Positions 35,778-44,353 of a stretch of DNA of 64,000 nucleotides are shown piece by piece. The notes under the pieces were generated by a model. That model saw nothing but the letters and a program-made list of their open reading frames with translations. It did no database searches and was not told the DNA's origin. The translations under genes were made by a program, and so were the position numbers. How positions within the stretch are numbered: position 1 is the stretch's first letter; every line of letters starts with the position of its first letter. Source of the DNA: JBBATK01 sp046297095 (lineage in GTDB: Bacteria; Bacteroidota; Ignavibacteria; Kapaibacteriales; NICIL-2); NCBI GenBank assembly GCA_046297095.1, contig JBKCNS010000022.1:1-64000 (forward strand), in the 5' to 3' direction.

Positions 35778-38666
35778 ATGATGGAAGATCCTCGTCAATC
35801 GGAGCAGCAGAGCTCCGACACACCGCCGGCATCACAGTCCGCGGCTCGCAACGCGGCCGGTTCACGCAAAGCCAAGGCAACGCCGGCAAAGGCCGCAACG
35901 GCCAAAAAAACTTCAGCGAAGACTGAAACGACTTCAGCGAAGTCTGCAACCTCTCCGGCCAAGGCTGCATCAGCCAAAGCATCCCCGAAGTCGGCACCTG
36001 CTAAAGCTGCTGCGGTGAAGAAAGCAGCATCATCACCGGCATCAACGCCGTCATCCGAGGCATCGAATGTTTCGCCGAAGGACGAAGCCGCGAAGAAGAC
36101 TTCTGCCAAGGCTACGAAGTCTACTAAGTCTGACAAGCCTGCTACAACGTCCAAGTCTGCCAAGCCTGCCAACCAGGTATCGACAGCCAAGTCCGGTAAT
36201 AACCGTGGCCCATCAAAGCCCGCGAAAAAATCTGTGGCAGAAACCTCGACGCCCGATATCAACGAGGTAGCTGCATTTATCTCCAGCTTGAAAACGGAAA
36301 AAAGTCAGCGCAAAGGTGCGGACACGCAACCGGCAGCCACACTATCTTCCGATACTCGCAGAAGCGAGCAGCAAGGATCCGAAGTTCGCGGTAATGATCG
36401 TGGAAGAGATAACGATCGCAGCAGAGACAATGACCGTGGAAGAGGCAATAACCGCGGGCAACAAAGGCCGAATCAACAGGCGAATCAACAGCCGAATCAA
36501 CAGGCGAATCAACAAGCAAATCGACAAGCGCAGCAGGCCGGCAACGAGCTCGATTCGGGCGCTGATTCCGCTACCGATGCTTCACTGCAGGGTACTACCG
36601 TAGACGAGAATGGCGCACCGATCAGTCGCCGCGAAAAGCGAAGACTGGAGTGGATAGAGAAGCGTCGTTTATGGCGCGAGCAGAAGAAGCTGGAACGTAT
36701 TCAACGCCGTCAATCACAAGGCGATGATGCGGAACCGAACGAGGATGGCGACGAGAGCACTCATGAGTTCGACGGTGAGGCACCTGCCGACACACCCGCT
36801 GTAGCACCCGCTGAGAAGCTCATTTCGGACAACCGCTCGAAAGGACGAGACGACCGCGATCAGAACCGCCGAGACGACCGCCGAGACGACCGTTCAGCCA
36901 ACCGTGACGGCAACCGCAACAACAGGCGCGGCAACAAGCAAGAGCCACGCACCGCTGATACTCAACACCCGGATACTGCTGATCATAGCAACGACCAAGC
37001 AGCCCGCACCCAACGGGCGGCTTCGGAAACACGTGATGTTCACGAGAGCTATGATGCGCAGGAAGGTTCGCGCGCCGATAGCCCGGCAGCACAGGATTCT
37101 CGCGGCCGTGGTAAAGGCAGAGGCAAGAAAAGCCCGCCGCCAGCAGCGCGAGCGAAGCAAGCGCCCGAGCACTCCGACACTCTTGATACCGTAGCCGAAG
37201 AGCGCTATGCTTTGCCGCCTCCGAAGAGATTTTTCGTGTACAAAGACATTACGAGAAAGCCGGAGCTCAGCGACTTCGTAGCTCGTATTGCAGAGCGAGT
37301 GGAGAAGTATATGATCCACGATTTACTTGTGGAAGATGGCGAGTCTATTCTGGTTGGTGTAAGTGGCGGAGTTGATTCGGTTGTGCTCTTGGATATCCTT
37401 CATGTGTTATCGTTCGAGCATGGTTTTTCGCTGAGCGTAGCACATGTAAATCACGGACTTCGTGGTGCCGACGCAAAGCGCGACGAAAAGTTCGTTCGCT
37501 CACTTGCGCAGAAGTACGATGTTCCCTGCCATTCAACGCAAGTTCAGGTAAAAGACTTTGCCAAAAAGCATTCTCTTTCGGAGGAAGTTGCGGCCCGTGA
37601 GTTGCGATATAAATTCTTCCGTCAGACGGCAAGCACCATACGCGCAAACTCTTGTGCCACGGCACACACGGCCGACGACGCCGCCGAAACCTTGCTCATG
37701 AATTTATTCCGAGGCACCGGTCTGAGCGGCCTGGCGGGCATTCCTCCGCGCCGTCCTCTGGTGAAGAAAACACAGTTGATCAGACCGCTGTTACAATTGT
37801 CCAAAGAAGAGATTATCAGCTATGCGCAGGAGCGCGAGCTGGAGTGGTTCGAAGACGAAACCAATACTCTGACTACCTATACGCGGAACAAAGTTCGGCA
37901 CGAGGTTCTGCCGCGATTGAAAGAAGAGTTCAATCCGAAGATCATCGAGTCTCTGAACCGCACGGCCACATTGCTGCGCAAGGCCGACGGCTTTATTGAA
38001 TCGTTTATCGACTCCACCTATCACTCGGTGGTGAACGAGAAGGAAGACTCTTGTGTAATTGATATTCACAAGCTGGAAGCATTGCACGAGTTTCTTCAGA
38101 GCGAGATTATCGAGCGTTGCATTTCCACGCTCACCTTTGGCAGGACGGTATCCTTTGCGTCGATGGATCGAATATTGTCGCTGCTCAATAAAGAGGTGGG
38201 TGCGCGCGAGACTATTGTCAACAATCTGATTGCGTTGCGAAACCGCGGCGAGATTGTGCTGATGTACGAGCAACACTTGCAGGAAGTGTTCCTTACTATT
38301 TACAAGTTGGGCACCTATACTATAGGCAAGTACACGCTCACGCTGGAGGAGTGCCATCGTAATGATGTGCGTATCGGGCAGGACAAGATGGTTGAGTTCT
38401 TCGATTACGACAGACTGCCGTATCGTTTGACTCTTCGCACATGGCATGCGGGCGATATTCTGCATGCTATCGGCTTGAACGGACACGTAAAAATCAGTGA
38501 CCTGCTTACCAACGAGAAAGTGGACGCCGGCGAGCGCGCAAGTAAGTTGGTGCTGGCAACATCTACGGATATCATCTGGGCTTGTGGCTTGCGCATGAGC
38601 GAAGATTTCAAGATCACAAACGAAACGCGCAGAATTGTTCGCGCCACATTTTCAGACAAGGGATGA
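35778..38666 (+). CDS. tilS: tRNA(Ile)-lysidine synthetase with a giant disordered N-terminal extension
   Basis: 962 residues, about twice the usual TilS length. The enzyme occupies roughly residues 500-962: PP-loop VSGGVDSV with SGGVDS at 529-534, VAHVNHGLRGADAKRDE, EEVAARELRY, TAHTADDAAETLLMN, FRGTGLSGLAGIPP, and C-terminal VKISDLLTN and IIWACGLRMSEDFK. It makes lysidine at C34 of tRNA-Ile2 (CAU). The first 500 residues have no fold motif: Ala/Lys/Ser repeats like histone H1 (about 20-160), Arg/Asp/Asn repeats (205-230), a Gln/Asn run (231-260), a charged helix (RREKRRLEWIEKRRLWREQK, near 287) and more Arg/Asp repeats (353-385). The frame is unbroken. An internal ATG at 37311 could start a short form. 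It overlaps hpt by 4 bp. Confidence 0.93.
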   Translation: MMEDPRQSEQQSSDTPPASQSAARNAAGSRKAKATPAKAATAKKTSAKTETTSAKSATSPAKAASAKASPKSAPAKAAAVKKAASSPASTPSSEASNVSPKDEAAKKTSAKATKSTKSDKPATTSKSAKPANQVSTAKSGNNRGPSKPAKKSVAETSTPDINEVAAFISSLKTEKSQRKGADTQPAATLSSDTRRSEQQGSEVRGNDRGRDNDRSRDNDRGRGNNRGQQRPNQQANQQPNQQANQQANRQAQQAGNELDSGADSATDASLQGTTVDENGAPISRREKRRLEWIEKRRLWREQKKLERIQRRQSQGDDAEPNEDGDESTHEFDGEAPADTPAVAPAEKLISDNRSKGRDDRDQNRRDDRRDDRSANRDGNRNNRRGNKQEPRTADTQHPDTADHSNDQAARTQRAASETRDVHESYDAQEGSRADSPAAQDSRGRGKGRGKKSPPPAARAKQAPEHSDTLDTVAEERYALPPPKRFFVYKDITRKPELSDFVARIAERVEKYMIHDLLVEDGESILVGVSGGVDSVVLLDILHVLSFEHGFSLSVAHVNHGLRGADAKRDEKFVRSLAQKYDVPCHSTQVQVKDFAKKHSLSEEVAARELRYKFFRQTASTIRANSCATAHTADDAAETLLMNLFRGTGLSGLAGIPPRRPLVKKTQLIRPLLQLSKEEIISYAQERELEWFEDETNTLTTYTRNKVRHEVLPRLKEEFNPKIIESLNRTATLLRKADGFIESFIDSTYHSVVNEKEDSCVIDIHKLEALHEFLQSEIIERCISTLTFGRTVSFASMDRILSLLNKEVGARETIVNNLIALRNRGEIVLMYEQHLQEVFLTIYKLGTYTIGKYTLTLEECHRNDVRIGQDKMVEFFDYDRLPYRLTLRTWHAGDILHAIGLNGHVKISDLLTNEKVDAGERASKLVLATSTDIIWACGLRMSEDFKITNETRRIVRATFSDKG

Positions 38667-39235
38667 GCACCGTAACTCTTCACGATTTAAGCTTCCGGCT
38701 GCGGTTTTCCCGGGCGGAAATTGTGGAACGCGTAGCCGAGGTTGCGCGCAGCATCCGAGCAGACTACGCAGATCGCGAGCCGGTGTTTGTGGTGGTGGTG
38801 AACGGCGCAATGTTCTTTGCGGTTGATCTGGTACGATTGGTTGGCATACCGTGTACTATGGCGTGTATTCAGGCGTCGAGCTACGGCTCGGGTACACAAT
38901 CCAAAGGCGTCGTGGACTTCGGTGGTTTGGTGCCGAACGTTCGCGAGAAGGATGTGATCATCGTTGAAGACATCGTCGATACCGGCACTACCATACGCGC
39001 CATTCTGGCCAAACTTGCCGATCAACATCCGCGCTCGGTAGCGGTGGCAGCTGTGGTGAATAAGCCGGCTGCGCATGCGGTTCCTGTGCAGGTGCAGTAT
39101 CGATGCTTCGAAATGGAGTCCGAGTTTTTGGTTGGTTATGGTCTAGACTATGCAGGCCGCGGCCGCGAACTCACGGACATCTATGAATTGATTGCGGATA
39201 GTACATCGCAATCGCCGTACACAAAGATCAACTGA
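38663..39235 (+). CDS. hpt: Hypoxanthine phosphoribosyltransferase
   Basis: 190 residues from ATG 38663, which overlaps the tilS stop (ATGA). The PRPP-binding motif is DVIIVEDIVDTGTTIRAIL; VFVVVVNGAMFFAVDLVRLV, QASSYGSGTQSKG and FLVGYGLDYAGRGREL complete the family pattern. It salvages hypoxanthine or guanine to IMP or GMP. The tilS-hpt pairing is common in bacteria (for example next to ftsH in Bacillus), which supports both calls and translational coupling. Confidence 0.95.
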   Translation: MSTVTLHDLSFRLRFSRAEIVERVAEVARSIRADYADREPVFVVVVNGAMFFAVDLVRLVGIPCTMACIQASSYGSGTQSKGVVDFGGLVPNVREKDVIIVEDIVDTGTTIRAILAKLADQHPRSVAVAAVVNKPAAHAVPVQVQYRCFEMESEFLVGYGLDYAGRGRELTDIYELIADSTSQSPYTKIN

Positions 39236-39268
39236 GATAATCAAGCACGCTGAGTGTTATTAACGAAC

Positions 39269-40375
39269 ATGATTTCTTCCCGACACATAGATGCAGTAGC
39301 AGTAGTGCTTGCCGGAGGCTCAGGAAGTCAGTTGTACCCGCGCAGCACCGAACTGCGGCCCAAACAGTTTATCCATCTGTTGGGCGAGGGGACCATGATT
39401 CAGAACACGGTTGCACGTTTGCTGCCGGTGTTCGACCCATCGCGCATTTATGTGGTAACCACCGAGCACTTGTTGCCCCTGGTTAAAGATCAGGTACCTT
39501 TGGTTCCCGAAGCGAATATCATTACAGAACCTTTTCGCCGCAACACCGCTCCATCGCTGGCGCTCGCGAATATGACGCTTTCTGCATTGCACCCTTCGGA
39601 CATGCCGGTGGTGGTGCTGCCCAGCGACCACGTTGTTCACAACATTGGCGAGTTTCATGATAGTCTGCGTACTGCCGTGGCTGCCGCCAGAGAAACTCAA
39701 GGATTGATTACCATTGGTTTGCAACCGTCCAGACCCGAGACCGGCTTTGGATACATGCAAGTGAGCGACACCGCAGTGAAGTTGGCAGACACCGAAAGCA
39801 TGGCTCTGCGCCGCGTGAATGTGTTTGCCGAAAAGCCGGACCGCGATACCGCCGAACGATTCATCGACGCCGGTGATTTTCTGTGGAACAGCGGAATGTT
39901 TGTGTACGCATTGTCCAGCTTCGACGAAGAGCTTCGCACCTATCTGCCGGACTATGCAGGAATGTTCGAGCAGTTGCGCCTTCCGCTCTCTGCTGAGGAG
40001 CGCACGCTGCGTATTGAGAGTATTTATAAACAGATTCGCCCCATCTCTGTGGACTACGGTATCATGGAGAAATCCAAGCGAGTGTATTGTGTGCTGAGCT
40101 CATTCGAATGGAGCGACGTAGGCACATGGGATGAGGTATATCGGTTGAGTAAAAAAGATTCCCGAAAAAATGTACTCGAAGGCGATGTATTCACCGTGCA
40201 GACCAAAGGATGTTTGGTGAGTTCATACGGCAAAGTAGTGGGCCTGATTGGCCTGGAGGACTTGGTAGTATTGGATTCGGACAACCTGCTTCTGATCTGC
40301 AAGAGGGGAGAGACGCATCGTGTGTCCGAGCTTGTGGATTTGTTGCGCAGAAAGCAAATCAATAAGCTTATGTAA
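39269..40375 (+). CDS. manC: Mannose-1-phosphate guanylyltransferase-like protein
   Basis: 368 residues from ATG 39269. The nucleotidyltransferase signature is LAGGSGSQLYPRSTELRPKQF; in typical enzymes it reads GGSGTRLWPLSR...PKQF, so the Arg that contacts the nucleotide triphosphate is Gln here. Other motifs are normal: EPFRRNTAPSLALA, VVLPSDHVV, ETGFGYMQV, FAEKPDRDTAERF, FLWNSGMFVY, DYGIMEKS and FEWSDVGTWDE. It is the single-domain form, without an isomerase domain. It would make GDP-mannose for polysaccharide or glycan synthesis. Activity with the altered signature is uncertain. Confidence 0.87.
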   Translation: MISSRHIDAVAVVLAGGSGSQLYPRSTELRPKQFIHLLGEGTMIQNTVARLLPVFDPSRIYVVTTEHLLPLVKDQVPLVPEANIITEPFRRNTAPSLALANMTLSALHPSDMPVVVLPSDHVVHNIGEFHDSLRTAVAAARETQGLITIGLQPSRPETGFGYMQVSDTAVKLADTESMALRRVNVFAEKPDRDTAERFIDAGDFLWNSGMFVYALSSFDEELRTYLPDYAGMFEQLRLPLSAEERTLRIESIYKQIRPISVDYGIMEKSKRVYCVLSSFEWSDVGTWDEVYRLSKKDSRKNVLEGDVFTVQTKGCLVSSYGKVVGLIGLEDLVVLDSDNLLLICKRGETHRVSELVDLLRRKQINKLM

Positions 40376-40380
40376 CAGGC

Positions 40381-40410
40381 ACCGATGCAGACGACCGATA
40401 CAGACGACCG
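40381..40410. repeat. 13-bp tandem repeat after manC
   Basis: ACCGATGCAGACG, ACCGATACAGACG and a partial ACCGG start 5 bp beyond the manC stop. Confidence 0.7.
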
Positions 40411-40456
40411 GCGTATCACAGGAAAAAACAGATCGGATAAAACCGAAAGTAAGTAG

Positions 40457-40500
40457 ACAAAAACAGCAAAGGCGCTCGTGAACACGGCGCCTTTGCTGTT
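40457..40500 (-). terminator. Terminator of the nuoL transcript
   Basis: AACAGCAAAGGCGC and GCGCCTTTGCTGTT pair over 14 bp, and the loop itself can pair CGTG with CACG. On the minus strand the stem is followed by TTTTTG; on the plus strand there is no T-run. Confidence 0.85.
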
Positions 40501-40547
40501 GTAAACTCACATGTTGCAGAACTCGAGAATACCTTGAGCCGCGATTG

Positions 40548-42494
40548 CTACATCACCATATAGATGAGCAACATTACAATACCTGCAAGCATCACTACTG
40601 CGTAATTCTGAACAATGCCGGTCTGTACGCGGCGCAGACGTTGCGCCAGTCTTTCGATAAGCGTTGCTGTGCCATTCACAATGCCGTCGATGATGCGCAC
40701 ATCAAACACCTTCCACAAGGCTGATTGCGACAAAGCAAAGGTGGAATTGACAAAAAGCTTTTGATACGCCTCATCCAGGAAGTATTTGTTCCAAAGCATC
40801 GAATAGACGCCGCCAAAACTTGCCTGCATTTTACCCGGTGTGTCTGAGTGCTGTTTGTACAAGCGGGTGGCCAGTGCTATACCTACAATAGCAATCACAA
40901 GCGATGCACCCATAAGGATGTACTCTATGGCATGAATCTCGTGCACATGCGGGCGGGTAAGAATCTCTTGCGATTGGGCAAACACGGGTTCCAGCCAGTG
41001 CTCCAGATAATTGGGGATGCTATGACCGCCCAACGCTGCCGGCACACCCAGAAAACCTCCGGTTACCGACAAGAAGGCAAGCACCATGAGGGGCAGAGTC
41101 ATCGACGACGGCGACTCGTGGGGATGATGATGGTGCGCATCGAAGCGTTCGCTACCGTGGAAGGTAAGGTAATACATGCGGAACATGTAGAACGCTGTGC
41201 AGAATGCTGCGGCAACACCCAAGCCCCAAAGCAGCGGACTGCCATGTGCGTAGGCATTCCAAAGAATTTCGTCTTTAGAGAAAAATCCTGCGAAAGGAAA
41301 GATACCTGCAATTGCCAAGGTTCCGAGCAGGAAGGTAATGTGTGTGGCAGGCATGTATTTACGCAAGCCACCCATTTTTTGAATGTCCTGCTCGTGATGC
41401 ATGCCGTGAATAACCGAGCCCGCACCAAGGAACAACAACGCTTTGAAGAACGCGTGTGTCATCACGTGAAACACGCCGGCAGTAAAGGCTCCCACACCCA
41501 GAGCCACGAACATGAATCCAAGCTGTGACACGGTGGAGTACGCCAGAACTTTTTTGATGTCGTTTTGAACGATGCCGATAGTTGCTGCAAGGAATGCTGT
41601 GGCAATACCAACTCCGGCCACTACAGACATAGCCGTTGGCGACAATGCGAAGATCACATTAGTGCGCGCAATGAGGAAAATTCCGGAAGTAACCATGGTA
41701 GCGGCGTGAATTAGTGCCGATACCGGAGTAGGACCCGCCATAGCGTCAGGCAGCCATACTGCCAAAGGAATCTGCGCAGACTTACCGGTGCAACCCAGAA
41801 ACAAACTCAAAGCGATCAGAGTAACCGGAATAGCCGATGCGTTGGCTGCTACAGCAGCTGTTGCTTTATCGTAGTCCAGTGTTCCTGTGTAGACATACAG
41901 AAGGAACATTGCCACGAGCATGCCGAAGTCGCCAATACGATTCACGATAAAGGCCTTCTTGGCAGCATCGCCGGTCCATACAATGTTTGTGCCATCGAAC
42001 TTCTGATCGTACCAAAAACCAATCAGCAGATACGACGCAAGTCCCACGCCTTCCCATCCCAAAAAGGTAACAAGGAAGTTGTTCGCCAACACAAGATTCA
42101 ACATCATAAAGACGAACAGATTCAGATAGGCAAAGAAGCGCGCAAAGCTCTTATCGCCATGCATGTATCCTGAGGAATACACATGGATTAGAAAGCCAAT
42201 ACCCGTGATAATCAACGTGAATAGAATAGATAGCTGATCAGCACGATATGCAAGCTCGATGTTCAATGGTCCGGCCTGAATCCATGTGAAAACATGATCT
42301 ACAATTGCCCGTTCCTCGGCGGGGCGCTCAACCAATGTAAGGAACACCCTTACGGCCGTTATAAAGGACAATGCAATTGCTCCGGAACCAATTATGGCCA
42401 CGGCGCGCTCGCTACCAAGCCTTTTGCCAAACAACCCGATTACAAGAAATCCTATGAGCGGGAAGAGCGGTATCAGATAAAGATGTTCGGTCAT
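40548..42494 (-). CDS. nuoL: NADH-quinone oxidoreductase subunit L
   Basis: 648 residues from ATG 42494 (MTEHLYLIPLFPLIG); an ATG at 42524 is possible. The chain has the full antiporter-like core (LSILFTLIITGIGFLIHVYSSGYM, NNFLVTFLGWEGVGLASYLLIGFW, WLPDAMAGPTPVSALIHAATMVTSGIFL, DIKKVLAYSTVSQLGFM), and the C-terminal region that carries the long lateral helix. TPVSALIHAATMV holds the proton-channel Lys/His region. NuoL pumps protons in complex I. No other nuo gene adjoins; upstream is a small membrane protein and downstream a terminator and convergent manC. Confidence 0.95.
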   Translation of the reverse strand: MTEHLYLIPLFPLIGFLVIGLFGKRLGSERAVAIIGSGAIALSFITAVRVFLTLVERPAEERAIVDHVFTWIQAGPLNIELAYRADQLSILFTLIITGIGFLIHVYSSGYMHGDKSFARFFAYLNLFVFMMLNLVLANNFLVTFLGWEGVGLASYLLIGFWYDQKFDGTNIVWTGDAAKKAFIVNRIGDFGMLVAMFLLYVYTGTLDYDKATAAVAANASAIPVTLIALSLFLGCTGKSAQIPLAVWLPDAMAGPTPVSALIHAATMVTSGIFLIARTNVIFALSPTAMSVVAGVGIATAFLAATIGIVQNDIKKVLAYSTVSQLGFMFVALGVGAFTAGVFHVMTHAFFKALLFLGAGSVIHGMHHEQDIQKMGGLRKYMPATHITFLLGTLAIAGIFPFAGFFSKDEILWNAYAHGSPLLWGLGVAAAFCTAFYMFRMYYLTFHGSERFDAHHHHPHESPSSMTLPLMVLAFLSVTGGFLGVPAALGGHSIPNYLEHWLEPVFAQSQEILTRPHVHEIHAIEYILMGASLVIAIVGIALATRLYKQHSDTPGKMQASFGGVYSMLWNKYFLDEAYQKLFVNSTFALSQSALWKVFDVRIIDGIVNGTATLIERLAQRLRRVQTGIVQNYAVVMLAGIVMLLIYMVM

Positions 42495-42537
42495 AATAAT
42501 CGTTAGGTCAAAATCGATGATCAAGTTTGCTTAAATG

Positions 42538-42852
42538 TTACTTTCCGGCGGCGTGGTAGATCCAGCCGTTTATCATCAGCAGAATGCCCGTGAATGTTAT
42601 CACGAAGCCTAAATATGTAGAGGCACGACCACCCTTTTGCTCGGGTACCAAAATGCTGCCACCGGCAATGACGATTCCTACGCAAGCAAGAATAAACATC
42701 ACTGCCCATGCCGGCAGGGGAATTGTCTTCGATGCGATGAGTGAATCAACAAGACGAAAGCTGCCGTAGGTAGCTGCAACAAGAAGAAGCTTGCCCAAAG
42801 GAGAGGGTGTGGGCTTGTCCATGTGGTCTGCTGTATGTTCTGCACTGCTCAT
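42538..42852 (-). CDS. Small three-helix membrane protein
   Basis: 104 residues. After a polar N-terminus (HTADHMDKPTPSP) there are three hydrophobic segments: GKLLLVAATYGSFRLVDSLI, AWAVMFILACVGIVIAGGSILV and YLGFVITFTGILLMINGWIYH. It resembles NuoK only in length and helix count, and lacks NuoK motifs, so I leave it unnamed. It ends 43 bp before nuoL and is probably in the same transcript. Confidence 0.65.
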   Translation of the reverse strand: MSSAEHTADHMDKPTPSPLGKLLLVAATYGSFRLVDSLIASKTIPLPAWAVMFILACVGIVIAGGSILVPEQKGGRASTYLGFVITFTGILLMINGWIYHAAGK

Positions 42853-42912
42853 GATTATACCTTAAAATGATCCGTAAAAAAACACGATCGTCGTTAATGT
42901 GGTCCGTTTCTG

Positions 42913-43836
42913 CTATGGCGTTCCCTCGCCAACCGGCATTGAAATCTCGTAGTAGCGCCTCTCTATGGGAAGCTCGATATTTCTAAAACTGATGCGCATG
43001 GATTCGTCCACGATCATCATTGAATTCCGCTCCACTTTCATCCAGTCACTGCGGCGCGCCGTTACCGGCTCTGATGCGATGAGAATTGCCGCATGCCTGC
43101 TGCCCGAAGGAGTAGGGTCTATTACACATCCTTCCACATCGGTGTTGTATCTACTGCCAAAGGCATAGTACATCGAGGCAGGCTGAACATCCGGATTTGT
43201 GGTGTATCGTACGGCCACAATACTCGTGCCGTTGGAAACACAAAGATTCAAGTATGAATGCTGCTTGATGTCCGCATCCACAAGTAGGGCGCTAAGATCA
43301 TCCAATGCTTTGTTCATGGCATAGACCATGTCGTCGCAGCTTACTTCGCCAAACGGGTCTTCAATGTGATTGAGGAACAGACCGAACATGTGCTCGGAAT
43401 CGGTAGAGCCCAGGATGGCATCGTAGGCGGTGTCTTTAAGGTTGCGTAGCAGGCGCCGCCGGATTTCCTTGAAGCCCTGAATCATGCCATTGTGCATGAA
43501 CATCAGCTTGCCGCACATGAATGGGTGGGAATTCACTTCCTCTACCGTCATTCCGGGCGATGCCGCTCGAATATGCATAAACATCAGCGGCGAGTGAATC
43601 TTCCGAGCAAGGTTGCGAAGGTTGGCATCGCTCCAAGCAGGTTTGATAGAGCGGAAGACGCAGGGTTCCTCGTCAAGTTCGGGAGCATACCAACCAATAC
43701 CGAAGCCGTCGCCGTTCACCGCAACAGACATCTCCCCTGCATTTATGCTCTGCGCGGTAACAAGAGAGTATTTGGGTTTGTACAGAAGGTCGTCCGCAAT
43801 GATTGCAGGACCGCTGTACGCGACGAAACGGCACAT
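42913..43836 (-). CDS. Class II glutamine amidotransferase
   Basis: 307 residues beginning MCRFVAYSG, with Cys2 as the N-terminal nucleophile after Met removal. VNGDGFGIGWYAPE, FMHIRAASPGMTVEEVNSHPF, KLMFMHNGMIQGF and LGSTDSEHMFGLFL are the Ntn-type amidotransferase motifs (GATase_4, as in EgtC/Dug3). It may hydrolyse gamma-glutamyl amides such as those in ergothioneine or glutathione turnover; no EgtB/EgtD genes are nearby, so the substrate is open. A TATTTTCA motif upstream resembles the local promoter imperfectly. Confidence 0.88.
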   Translation of the reverse strand: MCRFVAYSGPAIIADDLLYKPKYSLVTAQSINAGEMSVAVNGDGFGIGWYAPELDEEPCVFRSIKPAWSDANLRNLARKIHSPLMFMHIRAASPGMTVEEVNSHPFMCGKLMFMHNGMIQGFKEIRRRLLRNLKDTAYDAILGSTDSEHMFGLFLNHIEDPFGEVSCDDMVYAMNKALDDLSALLVDADIKQHSYLNLCVSNGTSIVAVRYTTNPDVQPASMYYAFGSRYNTDVEGCVIDPTPSGSRHAAILIASEPVTARRSDWMKVERNSMMIVDESMRISFRNIELPIERRYYEISMPVGEGTP

Positions 43837-44353
43837 AAGGGCGGCTGATTTGGTTGAGTGTGAAAATACGAAAGCAGGCAGGACTGAACAACCATCGCGC
43901 CGGCCCGAACAGATGGGCAGTTCGGGGCCGAGAAGCCGGAGAGGAAGTGAGCATCTTTATCTGCGCAAATTGTTTGGTATCAGTTTCGCATCAGTTTGGT
44001 ATCAGTTTCGTATCACTGTAGCATCGAACTAATCGGCTCTGCATGATTATGGCTCGTTGTAGGGCGAAATCACGGCATTGGAGTTTTTTGGTATGAAGTT
44101 TGCAACACTTCAGCGTGAGGCCCGGGTTTGAACTTTTAGTACATAACCGACCTCACGTTCGTTGCCACACTCAAACGATCGTTGCAATAGCCCGTTTAGG
44201 GCTCGGTGCAAAGTTCCTGTATGGCTAAAACAATTCTCAGGAGTTGCGCCGTGATCAAAAGAAAAGGTCATTGAGTGGGCATAGAGAACACTGCAGAAAT
44301 GCAGGTATGTCTTCAAATGTGGATAACTTAGCGTGTCCGACCGAACAGGATGA
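43837..44353. other. Non-coding interval with 11-bp array and a small hairpin
   Basis: I see no gene in these 517 bases. They contain four 11-bp units at 43978-44021 and a hairpin near 44182-44211 in which TTGCA/TGCAA and AGCCC/GGGCT pair around GTTTA. No promoter of the local type is evident. Confidence 0.55.
43978..44021. repeat. Four 11-bp tandem units
   Basis: TATCAGTTTCG, CATCAGTTTGG, TATCAGTTTCG and TATCACTGTAG follow each other without gaps. Units 1-2 and 3-4 together form a 22-bp duplication. Confidence 0.85.

Noticed and set aside
35795..36262. 155-codon minus-strand frame opposite the tilS tail
   Set aside because: It mirrors the Ala/Lys-coding repeats and gives an Ala/Asp-rich shadow without a ribosome site or family match.
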